A stretch of 64,000 nucleotides of DNA from Chrysomallon squamiferum (taxonomy: Eukaryota > Mollusca > Gastropoda > Neomphalida > Peltospiridae), in contig CM022678.1 of assembly GCA_012295275.1 (NCBI GenBank), forward strand, positions 19,260,640 to 19,324,639, read 5' to 3'. This document shows positions 36,366-48,533 of this stretch, piece by piece. The notes below the pieces were generated by a model. The model searched no databases. It worked only from the letters and a program-made list of their open reading frames with translations, and had not been told where the DNA came from. The position numbers were made by a program, and so were the translations under genes. Each line of letters begins with the position of its first letter. Positions within the stretch are counted from its first letter, which is position 1.

Positions 36366-36685
36366 AATGGTTACTTCGTGAGCTTTATGGTGGGGGTACA
36401 TATACAGAAATCAACAATACAATCAGAACAAAATAAAACATTAAGGAAAGTAAAAATATCAGAGGCTCAAAAGGAACATTACAAAATATAAAATTATAAA
36501 CAATTCATTTATAACCGATGCAAGTAAGAATTAATGAAATGTTAAATGCGTAATAATGAATTCCATTACGGTAAGAAGAGCAGCCTCTGATAGGACACAC
36601 CTGTTCCGTTACCTATCGAAACCACGATATCGTGTTTCAGTTCATTTGACAATAAAACATATTCAGAATTTCACAATCGTGAAAC
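36366..36685. other. Unique segment at the block Q breakpoint
   Basis: The sequence from GGTTACTTCGTGAGCTTTAT to TCACAATCGTG has no relative elsewhere in the window that I could see, and less simple repeat than its surroundings. Repeat-unit sequence resumes at about 36690. No protein is recognisable. Confidence 0.5.
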
Positions 36686-36689
36686 TGAG

Positions 36690-36962
36690 GTATATTTTTG
36701 TACAAACTTAAATATTATTTTGCACGAAATTTAGCAATTTAGCGAACGTGACTAAGCAAACTGAAAAGACGAATTAGTAATTTTCGTGGAATTAGAAAAA
36801 TAAGATAAACGTTCGTTCAACGAATTTATTTTGTTTGTGTAACTAGATACTGAATTAATCAACGCATTTAGAAACGTAATATGAAATAGAAAAAAAAAAT
36901 AAAGCTAACTTTCTATATTTACATAATTTGGCTACGAATTTACGCGAAACTGATTAACAAAA

Positions 36963-36999
<37 letters not shown>

Positions 37000-38575
37000 T
37001 TTTTGCTGCATTATAGAACGTATATGAAAACATGAAATCAAATACATATTTATTTTCTATATAATTTATCTATTAATTTTCTCGAACGTGTCTAAACAAA
37101 ATGAAAACAAATGAGACTAATTTTTGTGGAATTAGAAATTAAACCGAAATATTCAGATCAATGTTCAAATGAAACAGAACCTAACCAATACATAAAACAT
37201 GTTTCTACTTTATATCTAATAACGATAGGACTCCCGAGATATTTATTATTTACTTTTACCACACTATATGAGCTAAATGCATGGCTGCTGTCAGCCGATA
37301 TATACTGATATTTGCTGTGTCAAATTAGGTCATGGAAATAGGTCATTGAAACACACCCGGAAGATATTAGTAATATTGAATAAGCCATTTACAGTAGAAT
37401 TATCTTTTTCTATAACATGCAGAAACTGCACACGTCTAATGTTAGTGTCAGAGAACAATGAAACAAGTGACCTGTGTCTAGATTTCAAATTTAATAACGC
37501 AAAGATAAAATAATTAAAAGAAAAAATATTTGCCTTACCGATATCTAAATACTAATATTTATTAGGCCGTCAAAATTTTACTGGTTCCAAAAACATCTAC
37601 CATCGATTTACGTGTTTTTACCTTTTCTGAGCTAAGCTGAACTTTTAGTTAATTTGTTGTGTAATTTGCTTCCTGTGTATTTGTATATTACACATCGTTC
37701 TAGTTATAACTTTCATATGTTAGTCAACTATTCCTGAGTCATAATTTAATGGACAAGTAATAAATGATATTACTTAAATATAAATATGATCGGAATAACA
37801 AATCTCAAATCAACTTACACGTTCTCGCTGGTTGTTCGTTACTCCAAATGTCACATAAACAACTACCTTCTACTTTCCTTTTTAAATTCCACGAATCGTT
37901 TCAGTAAGGGGAGATAATCATTGTAAAAGCTATGTAAGAAATGTTTTCTAATAAGATAATGTTATGTGTAGGTTTAAATTTTAAATATAACGTGTTTATT
38001 TCGAAGGCGAGATCAAATTGATTATGTGGCTTTATTATTTATTATTTATTTATTTATTATTTTATTTGTTTCACTCTGTTCTAACATCCAGAAAAATGAA
38101 CCGCATGCCATTTAAATCTTAGTGGTTCCAAGTAAGTTTCCAATTAAACTAAATTTTACTGGTGTCAAAAAGCTTTTCCATTGATTTAAGTGATCTCATC
38201 GTTACCGAGCTAAGCCGAATTTTTATTTGTGTTAATTTGTCGTGTTGATTGCTAAAAATACTTGCAGTTATATCTCTTGTATCTAAGGACTAATCTCGAA
38301 GCTCATTTATATTTTAATGCTAATTTAATGCATTTTTTTTATAATAGTACATAATCTATACATTAATTTTCGTGCAGTTAGAAAAAAAGAAAGATAAACA
38401 TTGTGTGTTTATGTATATTTGAATAAACTGCTGAAAGTGTTCTTATTCAGGTCAAACTAAAGGTCCACACGTCTGTGTGTACGAAGTGGTTTCGTTATGT
38501 GGATTCGCTTCAGGGGCGGATTATGTTTTCTTTTTTCTTTTTTTTCAATTGCACAGAAGCTTGTCACGGCTAATA
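36690..38575 (+). repeat. Dispersed-unit copies, no gene
   Basis: 36690-36960 is close to 17165-17450. 37005-37990 is close to 31265-32270. 38330-38575 is a diverged relative of 2225-2455 (TTTTCGTGCAGTTAGAAAAA, CAGGTCAAACTAAAGGTCCA). Confidence 0.7.
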
Positions 38576-40389
38576 ACAACAACAACAATAAAAGCCATAT
38601 AAGCAATGTTTTTTAAGAAAAATATTGTTATATCATCGCATGGCAAAATTATAAACACAGTAATGACCGCATGTCCTTATTATATATGTACATTTACAAA
38701 TGTCATATTGCAACTCATGAATGAGTTATTTGAAAGGAACCAGGCTGTCTGTTCGTTGTTAATATGTAAATGAAACGTAGATCGTAATATCGACATTTTT
38801 GTACTTTCAGCTTCCAGAGGTCTTCTCCTTCAAAACTACTTGCGTCTTCATCTTTTTCTTTTGTGGATTCGTTGTGAATAGCATGCACATGATTACAATA
38901 TATTTTCTAATCAGCTCCAATATATTTTATTTCACGTCAAGCAGGGCTTTCAAGACTTCAACAACTTAGGTCGGGTACGTCTAAATGTAACGCTGACTCT
39001 CTGAGAAGTTAAATTCTAAATAAAAACAAAAGTCAGTCTTATCTACATACTTCACGTGATCACTCAGTGTTAAGTAGTTTACCATGAAACCATTAACCGT
39101 ACCTGGCACAAAACGTATGCTAACCAGATGTTACGAGATAGATATATGAGTAATCATGTCACACAGTATTTCTCTTCACAGTAAAGCTTTACGATTGAAT
39201 TCTGTAAACGTATTTGTTATACACTAGAGAGGTATAAATAATTTCTATTAACTTCGGTAAAAATCCTTTATTAGCTACATGCTGAAAGATATTTCCAAAT
39301 GTACTGTTTATTTATTAAATTAATGTCGGCTATTTACTTATTGTTATATGCGATTATTTATTTATTTGTTTCTGTTTTTATATGTGTTAATAGTTGAATT
39401 AATTGGATAGGTTAAAAATGTTTCCACGTTGCCCGTAGCAAACTTGTGTAATGTAATTTGTTTAATGTACATTTATGTGTATAACTTCTAAGTTATCGAC
39501 CTTTCTTTGCATGCAGATCGTGGATTGGTGAGGCTAAGAGAAAAATACGTGCGTCCTATCAAAGTGTGGTCTTCTTATCGTAACGAAATTCTTTGTTACG
39601 TATTCAACATCTCAGTAATTCTGACTTGTGTTAAAAAATAATTGTTTATAATTTTATCTTTTGTCATTTTCCTTTTGAGCCTGTGGTATCTTTACTCTTT
39701 TATTTTTTTTAATTGTTTTTGTTTTATTTTATTTTTATTTTATTATTTATTGTACGATCTCTTTGTATATACTTTAACCAAATTAAGCAATTGTTCAGTC
39801 CTCGGGAAATAAACACATGAAATTATCACATTTTATATTTTCATTGCACTTACAGAATCTGCATGTTAAGAGATTGTGTGCGTTCTCTATCATGAGACTA
39901 AACTCTGAATGTTTGAAATAAACCAGTAGATAAAGTAATATGCATGAGATGAATCAATAACGTTATAGTCAACTAGAAGTATTATTTCTAAGTACTAGCA
40001 TATACAAAAATACACCCACTTATTATTTGATAAATCTGGTTTGACCAAGCTGTAAATCTGAAATGAATTTTAAAGAAGAATGCAGTGAGAAATATTGGGA
40101 CTGGAGAAGGGCAATAACTCTTATTACATCTCGATGTTCCGTTGCAACCTGAATTCAAGTTTCTACTAAAAATATGAACACCAGTAACAGTTATTTAAAT
40201 TAGAGGGATATATATATATATTGTTGTTGTTTGCAGCTCATTCAAAATTAAATGAAAAGCAAATTATTTTGTCGCCAATATTTATTACTCGTTTTTCAGT
40301 TATATTTAAGAAAAGTTATTATAATGCATGCTGAAATAGAGCTTCATCTAAGCAAGAGAAATTAACGTTCAACATAAGTTTTATACTGC

Positions 40390-40640
40390 TTTTATTATTG
40401 AATGTTTCTCTATCTATTTTTCTAAAAGTGTGTGTGTGTGTGTGTGTGTGTGTGTTTATTTACATACATGTTAGAGAGAGAGAATAACGTGTTTATAAAA
40501 GTAAGCAGAAGAAAGTCACATCAAGGTGTAATGATACAAAACAAATTCCAATTAATATTTCTCACCACCAATCTTTAACGACGTTGTGCTTTGCTCGTTT
40601 TTCGAAAAGTTATGAAATCTTTTCCTAACCTTGTTTTCTA
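40390..40640 (-). other. Orphan 5'-flank module (block R)
   Basis: Copy of 4340-4640, with a longer pure GT tract at about 40428-40456. Confidence 0.6.
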
Positions 40641-41442
40641 TCTGTATTGAACATCAGAGTTTAAAGACGACACAATAGTAATAAATCGAAATTTAAAATG
40701 GCAGGAGAACAAAGAGTAAGAAATTGAAATAATTTTCTTTTTTAAGAATGTTATAATAAAATAAATAAATTAATTAATTAATTAATTAATAAATAAATTC
40801 TTCTTTTCATCTGATAACACTGCGACTTCTAGCACTTCTACAGTCATATTTAATTTTATAAGCCACTATGAACTAACAGTATTGACCATTAGCAGCAGAT
40901 GTTTAATAATATACAAACAGAAACGATGTCTGAAATATGCAATAATGATAGCGAGTATGCAAGACATATAATAAATATTTATAGAGCAGTTTCTTCTCTT
41001 TTCTTCTTTTTATTATATTGTTGTGGAATTGGATCTGCCTATGTTATTCACGGAGTAATTAACCAAATGACAATCATCAAAAAGGAAAAAAACAATATTT
41101 GATTACCTAAATAGTACTTTTCATTAGGCATCAAAATCTTACTTCTTCCAAAAAGCTTTCCCATCAATTTGTGTTTTGTTTCCTTCTTATATATTTGTAT
41201 ATTGCAGTTCCTCATAGTTATACCTCTTCTATATCAATAAACGATTCGGGAATCAAAGTTATAATTTAATGGACAAGTAATGAATAAAATATTAGCTAAC
41301 TAAAAAGTGTATGATCGGAATAACAAATCTTGAACAAAACTTACACGTTCTGTCTGGATCTTCCTCACTTAAAACTTGACTGTCAGTGTTAATTAAACGG
41401 GTAAAATTTCTACTTCACTTTTTCGGTTTAGTAAGAGGAAAT

Positions 41443-41522
41443 AATGAATAGAGCGTTTCGTAGAAAAATCATTAATGCGTTTCGTAGAAAAATCATTAAT
41501 GCGTTTTGTAGAAAAATCATTA
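41443..41522. repeat. 24-bp minisatellite (block R copy)
   Basis: About three units, against five to six in block P. Confidence 0.9.
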
Positions 41523-41685
41523 CACACAATTTCCCCGCTGTGTCAAGCTAATGTCATCGATGTAGACATGCGCTGTGCGTTGAGGATATTGATCTGATCG
41601 TGACTTGCCTCGTGTGTGGGTGCGTTCAATTAACATATTACTTTGGGAAGAGGCGCTCACGACTGTGAATTTTTTAGTATACAAA

Positions 41686-42250
41686 ATGCTGACTAGCGGT
41701 AAGACACGGCTAATAATCAATTCTTATAAGTACTGTGAAGCGAATCCTAGCGAGAAAAAATGTCAGACGGCAGAGAGATTCATGATTACCCGCATAGCAA
41801 TAAACGACATTTTGAAGAACAAATCTAAAGTGATCTACATCAGCGAGAAGTGTGAGAGGCCCGATTCAAGAAAAGGCGGGATGAAACGCATCAAGCACGT
41901 CACGTTCCAAGTAGTCGACTCCGCGGTAACTATGTGGTTTCAACAAATGTCTGCTAGACCTGAAATTTGCATCAATGGAGAAATGATACTTCACAAAGCA
42001 CGAGGATGGTGAGAAACTGAAGGACAGTTGGAAAAGTGCTGAAAGCGGGTGAATCTGGCGGTGTTAATACAGCAGTAGTTGAAGAATGGAAAACAGAGTA
42101 ACTCAAGGACATTCTCCAGAGACACGAACGACAGGACATTATAATGACACCGATGAAGGATTAACTTGACTGCTTCAGAGAACACGCTAGGACAAGTCGT
42201 CATTTTGCCGACCGACATTTAAACGTAGTCGTTGTGACGAGTTAAGTGTA
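41686..42250 (+). pseudogene. Tigger/pogo-type transposase relic (block R copy)
   Basis: Second copy of the relic at 5718-6300, with the same CENP-B-like region and the same downstream decay. It lacks 18 bp in the first helix (six residues, KYEIIK in the P copy), so the loss followed duplication or was repaired in P. The first stop is after HKARGW at about 42010. The terminal tip follows at about 42297-42346. Confidence 0.85.
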
Positions 42251-42299
42251 AGTTTCCGTTATGACGACTTACCATTACTCGTCATATCTCTAAGTCGTC

Positions 42300-42600
42300 A
42301 GAAAAATATTGGTCCCGAAAGAGACAATTTAGGCCGGTTTTACTCTATAAACCTTTTCAGTTCTATTTCACTAGCCTACTCGTCAAATTTATTTATATGT
42401 TAAAGCTAACTCAAATAGTATTTTCGACGAAATTTAGCTATTTAGCGAATGTGACTGGAAACACCCATTAGTAATTTTAGTGAAATTGGAAAAATAAGTT
42501 AGACATTCGTGTAAATAGAGGATAGTTTAATGTAATATGAAATACCTATTTTATTTATATATATGTATATATATATATATACTGTTAGTGTTCGCGAACG
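42300..42600 (+). repeat. Left inverted-repeat arm (block R)
   Basis: Counterpart of 6345-6630. Its partner is 46730-47050. It keeps ATTTATATGTTAAAGCTAAC, also present in altered form in the right arm but lost from the P left arm. Confidence 0.8.
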
Positions 42601-43689
42601 GATTAAACAAAGTGATAACACACATGACTAAAGTTCCACCAATTATAACAATAAAATATATATATATATATATATATTCGGATCAGTGCATGCATTTAGA
42701 ATTGTCATGTCTACTGAAGAAAAAAAAAATTAAACTAGTGTTTCGACCGTTTTAGTTCCTTTAAGTTTCGTTCTCATGAATTAATTCCTAGCTTATACAT
42801 AACCTATATTTCTATGTTTTAATCTAACAACTGCAGCACTCTCAAGAGTTTTACATGTTATTGACTTTTATCAGCATATGTGAATTAAAAATATGAGAGA
42901 TAACAGCCGATATATAACAATACAGAAACGCAAACGAGTGTGTGAAGTTATGTCGTTGAATCAGTCGATTATTTAACAATACAGAAAGAGAAACAGCTGT
43001 GTGAAATTATGTCATTGGAATGTGTGAGAAATGCAGCGAGTAAAGCGACTAGTAAAGCGATTTAGAAAGCAGTTTGTAGAGTGATTTTGTTTCTTTCTCT
43101 ATTTGTATTAATTTGAGTTACCACAGCTATGTAATGTTTGAGTCACAGAATAATCAACGAATTGACTGGCTTCAAAATTTTAACATTAATAATACAAGAA
43201 ATGAAATTATAATTAAACTAACTGACGAAATAAATAAATAAATAACTAAAAAAAAGGACGTCTTACTCCTACTTTTATATAAATACTAATTTTTATTAGG
43301 CGATCAAAATCTTACGGGTTTCAGAACATTTTCCCATCGATTTACCTTTTCTGAGCTAAGCTTAATATTTAGTTAATTAGCTGTGTTATTTGCTTGATGG
43401 TTGTTTTTATATTACACTTCCTTGCAGTTATTACTTACGTATCAGTTGACTGTTATGCATCATAGTTTAATGGACAGATAATGAATGGTATTAGAGAAAG
43501 GATTGTGAAGCTAGAATTTTGTTGCTGTTATTCTTTTTTCTTTTTAATTTCAATTATGTTCAGATTATTATTTTAGTGATTTATGATTAGCTGGAATCGT
43601 TGGTAAGAGGGAAACTAATTTAACATCAGGTAAGACATTAGGCAAAATAAAGGAAATAATTTTATCCCAGAAGTTTTAGGTGATAGGTA

Positions 43690-44303
43690 TCAAATGAAGA
43701 AAGTGAGATTGTCCGAGAGATAGATGTAAATGAGTTGAGTGTGGAGCAACAGTTAGCCTTTAAGAAACTGGAATACGAAAGAGAAGAACGTGCATTTGAC
43801 AGAGAGACAGAAAGAGACTGAAGAGAGAGAAAGAGACAGAAGACAGAGAAAGACACTGAAGATTGTGACGAGAAAGATAAGAGAGGGTGTTAGAGAGGGA
43901 ACATTAGTTAAAGTTGAAAGCCGAATTGTCTAGGCGTCGGGCAAGAGAAAGTAGTGAGGCAGGTAATAAGCATTTCAACACGTCTGAGGCTTGTAGATCA
44001 GTGTGTGTATTGGAAGACCCAGAGGTAGATATGTTCTTCCTACAGTCTGAACGGGTCGCCAAACAGAGAAATTGTCCACTGTCTAAATGGATATTGTTAG
44101 CTGTGTGGAAATTTAAGGGAAAGGCTAGCTTAGCCTATAACTCAGTGAGTGATGAGAGGGCTACCCAGTATGAACTAGTAAAGTCTGCAGTGTTACGGGC
44201 GTATGAGTTGAGACCTGAGGATTATCGTTTACGGTATAGCGAATTAAAGAAAACACAGGGTCAGTCTTATAGCGGCGAAAACCCAGGACTGTTTGACAAA
44301 TAG
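43690..44303 (+). pseudogene. Ty3/Gypsy gag relic (block R copy)
   Basis: It has the same truncated Gag core as 7730-8340, with AKQRNCPLSKWI and a changed C-terminus (GENPGLFDK). The charged N-terminal part is again interrupted by stops near 43820-43900. Confidence 0.85.
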
Positions 44304-44429
44304 GTGGCTTCTCATCAGATTCAGTCATATTTAGTCCTATGGAAATTTTTCATTTAACAGGACACCACAAAAGGCTAACCAGTTAGCTTACATATTCATC
44401 TAGAAAAACGACAGAGGATGCAGGCACGG

Positions 44430-44825
44430 CTCTGGCAGTACAGTTACGTGCTTAACTAGACTTTTACCAGAACGAAAGTCACTGCACCTGTGGTAGCTAG
44501 TGCGCTGTTTAAATACTTCACGTATTCGGGATTACCAGGTGAACTTCAAAGCGGCCGAGCAAGTTTAGAGCAGGTTAATCCAGCAGGTTCTGGCTACGTT
44601 AAATGTACGGCACATTCGTTCATAGTCGTTCCAGCCCGAGAGCCAGGGCGGAAAAGAACCTCTCCACCGCTGCCATTGTTTAGACAATTATGCTTACTGG
44701 AACCAGCCAGTTCCTTTCGTGTTGTTCACGAGATTCGAAGCAAGACTCTTTAGGATTCACACCATTTGAACTGGTCTATGGGCATTCAGCACAAACTGAT
44801 AACACAATTGGTTAGACGAGGCTAA
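44430..44825 (+). pseudogene. Ty3/Gypsy integrase fragment (block R copy)
   Basis: Same frameshifted pieces as 8480-8875, including FTYSGLPGELQS and GFTPFELVYGHSAQ. The PEAIPL codons are deleted here. It precedes the RT fragment. Confidence 0.72.
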
Positions 44826-45266
44826 TTGAAAAAGGGAGATAACAGTTATCGAAGTTGTGCTGACCTACGCCCTGTGAATCAACTCATCAAGGCAGATGCT
44901 TACCCTCTACCCCGCCTTGACGATTGCATTGATCGGATCGGACATGCTAAATTCATCAGCAAATTGGACTTACTGAAGAGTTATTACACCATTCGGTTTA
45001 CTGAGAAAGCTAAAAACATTCTGGCGATCATCACTCTAGATAACCTCTTCCAGTTTCGAGTGTTGCCGTTTGGCTTGAGGACGGCCTCTGCGGCCTTTCT
45101 AAGGATGATGAACCATGTTAGCAGACCTAGAAGATGTGGTGACTGAGGGCAACACTTGGGAGGAACATTTAACCCGGTTGCGACAGATATTCAGTCTACA
45201 GAAAACTAACCTGACTGTGAACCTGAGCAAATGTGAGTTCATTAAAGCATCAAAAATACTGATGTA
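44826..45266 (+). pseudogene. Ty3/Gypsy RT fragment lacking YxDD (block R copy)
   Basis: It has KKGDNSYRSCADLRPVNQ, then FISKLDLLKSYYTIRFTE and FRVLPFGLRTASAAFLRM. A two-base loss near 45117 shifts the frame after MMNHV. As in the P copy, the catalytic YIDD segment and everything past KCEFIKA are gone. Confidence 0.85.
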
Positions 45267-45545
45267 GTCAAGCGAGAAAGAAGAAACCTGTTGAATGAGC
45301 GGCCTTGATTATCCGTCATTTATTTATTTATTTATTTATTTATTGATTTATGTATTTATTTATTTATAGCAAAATATATAAACAAACTAATTAATTTGAT
45401 TTAATTTAAAAGAAGAAAACAATTAAATACATTCCATAGCAGCAGCAGCAACAACAACAACAACAAAAAGAAGGAAAAAATGAAGAAGAAAATGAAAAAA
45501 ATAATAATCAGAGGAGGATGATAATGATATTATGATGATGATGGT

Positions 45546-45546
45546 G

Positions 45547-45601
<55 letters not shown>
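45546..45601. repeat. (ATT)n microsatellite
   Basis: Expanded relative to the matching place in block P (about 9595-9606). Confidence 0.9.
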
Positions 45602-46729
45602 CATTATTTTCGCTTGTCATTAAAACATACAATTCTACTCAATAAATAATAAATATTTTCGAATGTATTCATTAATCCAATTGTTATTTTATTGCGATCA
45701 ACACAGATATTTTTCTCATTTTCATAATTGTTGTTATAGTTGCATAATTTCTACCGTTTAAATAATCTTCATTTTCCAGTTGCTCAATTCTGTTAATTAT
45801 TTTGAATTGCGTTGAACATTAGTATAAAAAGAAAACTAACTTGTTGCTACTGTGTCGTTACTATCACTGCTGCTGCTGCTGCTATTTTTTACTGTTGCTG
45901 TTGTTATTGTTGTTGTTGTTGTTACTAGTAGTAGTAAGAAGAATAGTTTTTGTTTTACGACTGTCCACACAGAGCAGATAAAACGAAGGATCTGAAAGGG
46001 AGATAATCTATGTCTCGTAAGTAAGATCGTACTAATTTCATAAAGATTTTCTGCGGAAATATTGAACAAAAGAATGAATATTTTAATGAATAAACGAATT
46101 AATTAAAAAATAAATAATTGGTTTAATTAATAAATGAATTAATGAATAAGAAAGCCTCAACTATTTTCAAATTAATGGTATCAAACCATTCCTCACTTTT
46201 CTGTCTTTCTTCATTTCTTTCTTCTTTTCTTTCTTCTTTTTTTTTTTCTTTATCTTAAATTAATTATTTGTTTTCAAATGTAGGATTGCTATCAAGAAAA
46301 TTCGAAAGACCAAAATGCGAAACAAAAGTGAAAAAAAATGTTTTCAAAAAAGAATGTTTCTTACACCTGTGTTTTTTTTGTGTGTTTGTCTCTGCGTGTG
46401 CGTATGTCTTTTTCACTTTGTTTCGTTATTTATTTATTCATTCAGAGACAGAGAAAATGTTTGTCTTTATATAATATTGTTTAATCATAACACAAGACAA
46501 AAATCCCAATTTCTATCATGAAATGCGGAAAGTATTCTGTAATTATGTGTCTACATATGTCTTCGGGTGTTTCAATCGATCTGGCTAACTTCATCTGGCT
46601 ATTTGTCTACTATTTATTTAATGCTGATCGATCGCATTGGTCGCTGAATTTAGATTTGTTCATTTATAGCATATTCTTTTACTTACCTTTTCAGATCATC
46701 CGGATTTGAAAGTTGACTGGATAGTTGGT

Positions 46730-47050
46730 TATTCGCGAACACTAATAGTATATATATACATAAATACAATTAGCATTAAAATAGGTATTTCATATTACAT
46801 TTCTAATTTTGTTCTTTAATCTATCATCTTTTTACACGAATGTCTAAATCATTTTTCCTATTCCACTAAAATTACTAATGGGTGTTTCCAGTTTTGTTTA
46901 GTCACATTCGCTAAATAGCTAAAATTCGTCGAAAATACTCTTTGAGTTCGCTTTAAAATATAAATAAATTTGACGAGTAGGCTACTGAAATAGAACTGAA
47001 AAGACTTATACTGTAAAACTTGCTTAAGTTGTCTCTTTCGGGACCAAGAT
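46730..47050 (-). repeat. Right inverted-repeat arm (block R)
   Basis: Counterpart of 10755-11089, again ending in the Tigger-type tip and CTGCTAATTTTTATTTATTT. Confidence 0.8.
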
Positions 47051-47439
47051 CTTTCTGCTAATTTTTATTTATTTATTAAACAACCGTTATTGTCTTCAGT
47101 AGTAGTAGAAATAGTTATAGTTGTAGTCCTGTTAACAGCAGCAGTAGTTTTAGTAATAGAAGTTGTAGTTCTAGTAGTAGTCTTTTTTGTCGTTGATATT
47201 GTTTCTATAATATAATCAGAAACGGATTCAAATATGAAAAAATATAAATAAAAGTTAATTTCATTTATTATTGTTGTTCCTGTTGTTATTATCAATAATA
47301 TAATACGAGTAGTATTAGTAGAAAAAGTACTATATTTTATTGTTATTGTTGTTGTAGTTGTGTTCCTGTCGTTGTAGTTGTCCCATTTATTGCTGATCTT
47401 AATGTTGTGGTTGTTGTTCTATTTATTATTCGTTTATTA

Positions 47440-47501
47440 TTATTATGATTATTATTATTTTTATTATTATTATTATTATTATTATTCGTTTATTATTATT
47501 A

Positions 47502-47543
<42 letters not shown>

Positions 47544-47544
47544 T
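47440..47544. repeat. (ATT)n microsatellite
   Basis: Shorter and more interrupted than its counterpart at 11460-11613. Confidence 0.9.
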
Positions 47545-47787
47545 ATCAAGGACCTTAAGCTGAAAAGGTCTAAAGGTTATACAGTTCAAGTCATAAGAGT
47601 AACTTCAGAAAGAGATCTCTAAATAAAAACAGCATGAATTAATGTGTTTACAGTCCCAGCTATATATTATCAAAATACTAAAACGCATACACATACAAAG
47701 ATTTTATTATTGACACAATTCACTGACTTGGAGGCACAATTACACACAAAACAACAAAAAGGAGGAAAGGATACCCTAAAGCAGAAT

Positions 47788-47793
47788 TTTATT
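47788..47793 (-). terminator. Candidate poly(A) signal of gene 3
   Basis: AATAAA on the minus strand at the position conserved in genes 1 and 2. Confidence 0.4.
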
Positions 47794-47846
47794 CCAAGCA
47801 TAATTACTTTGTATATAGATAGACATAGATAGACACACAAAAACAC

Positions 47847-47849
<3 letters not shown>

Positions 47850-47902
<53 letters not shown>
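47850..47902. repeat. (TA)n microsatellite
   Basis: About 26 TA dinucleotides. Block P has only ATATATTTT at this place (about 11917), and 47903-47985 has additional sequence not seen in P. Confidence 0.95.
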
Positions 47903-47903
<1 letters not shown>

Positions 47904-48361
47904 TCTTTTATAGTAGAGACGCCATGATGTCATGTTTTTGAAGATTTAGATAACACAAATAGTTTTCTTCTCAAAAAATGACCTTATTTTCCGAATATCT
48001 ACTTATATTTTTAAAACTGAAAAATCCAGTAATGGAAAACATTTCTAGACCAAGCATAATGACCTTCTGACGCATCAGATCACACAAACTTCATTTCAGG
48101 AATAAAGTTATTGAAAAAATGTATTAAAATAACAGCAGACTGTCTGTACAACCTATGTACGTGGATTTCATTTTTAATGTGTCTATCTGTAACATCTGGT
48201 TTTCTTCTCAGAAAAGAGACTTATTTTCCGACTTTCTCCTTATATTCTCAAATCAAAAATTTCTCCAGTCCAAACATTTTGCAATACGGTTCTAATATAA
48301 CTACTATTATTTTTGTTCTCGTTGTTCTTTATTTTCTTTGTTCTATTTGTTCTTTATGACT

Positions 48362-48371
48362 ATTAGTAGTT

Positions 48372-48405
<34 letters not shown>

Positions 48406-48460
48406 CAGCAGCAGCAGCAGTAGCAGTAGTAGTAGTAGTAGCAGCAGCACCAGCAATAGT
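48362..48460. repeat. (TAG)n/(CAG)n compound microsatellite
   Basis: Counterpart of 12310-12410, behind the gene 3 stop. Confidence 0.9.
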
Positions 48461-48533
48461 ATCTTCGTTTACAAAGAAGAACAATCCATGCAATTCATTT
48501 CAAACTGCTGTTACCATTTGTAAATTATTAAAT

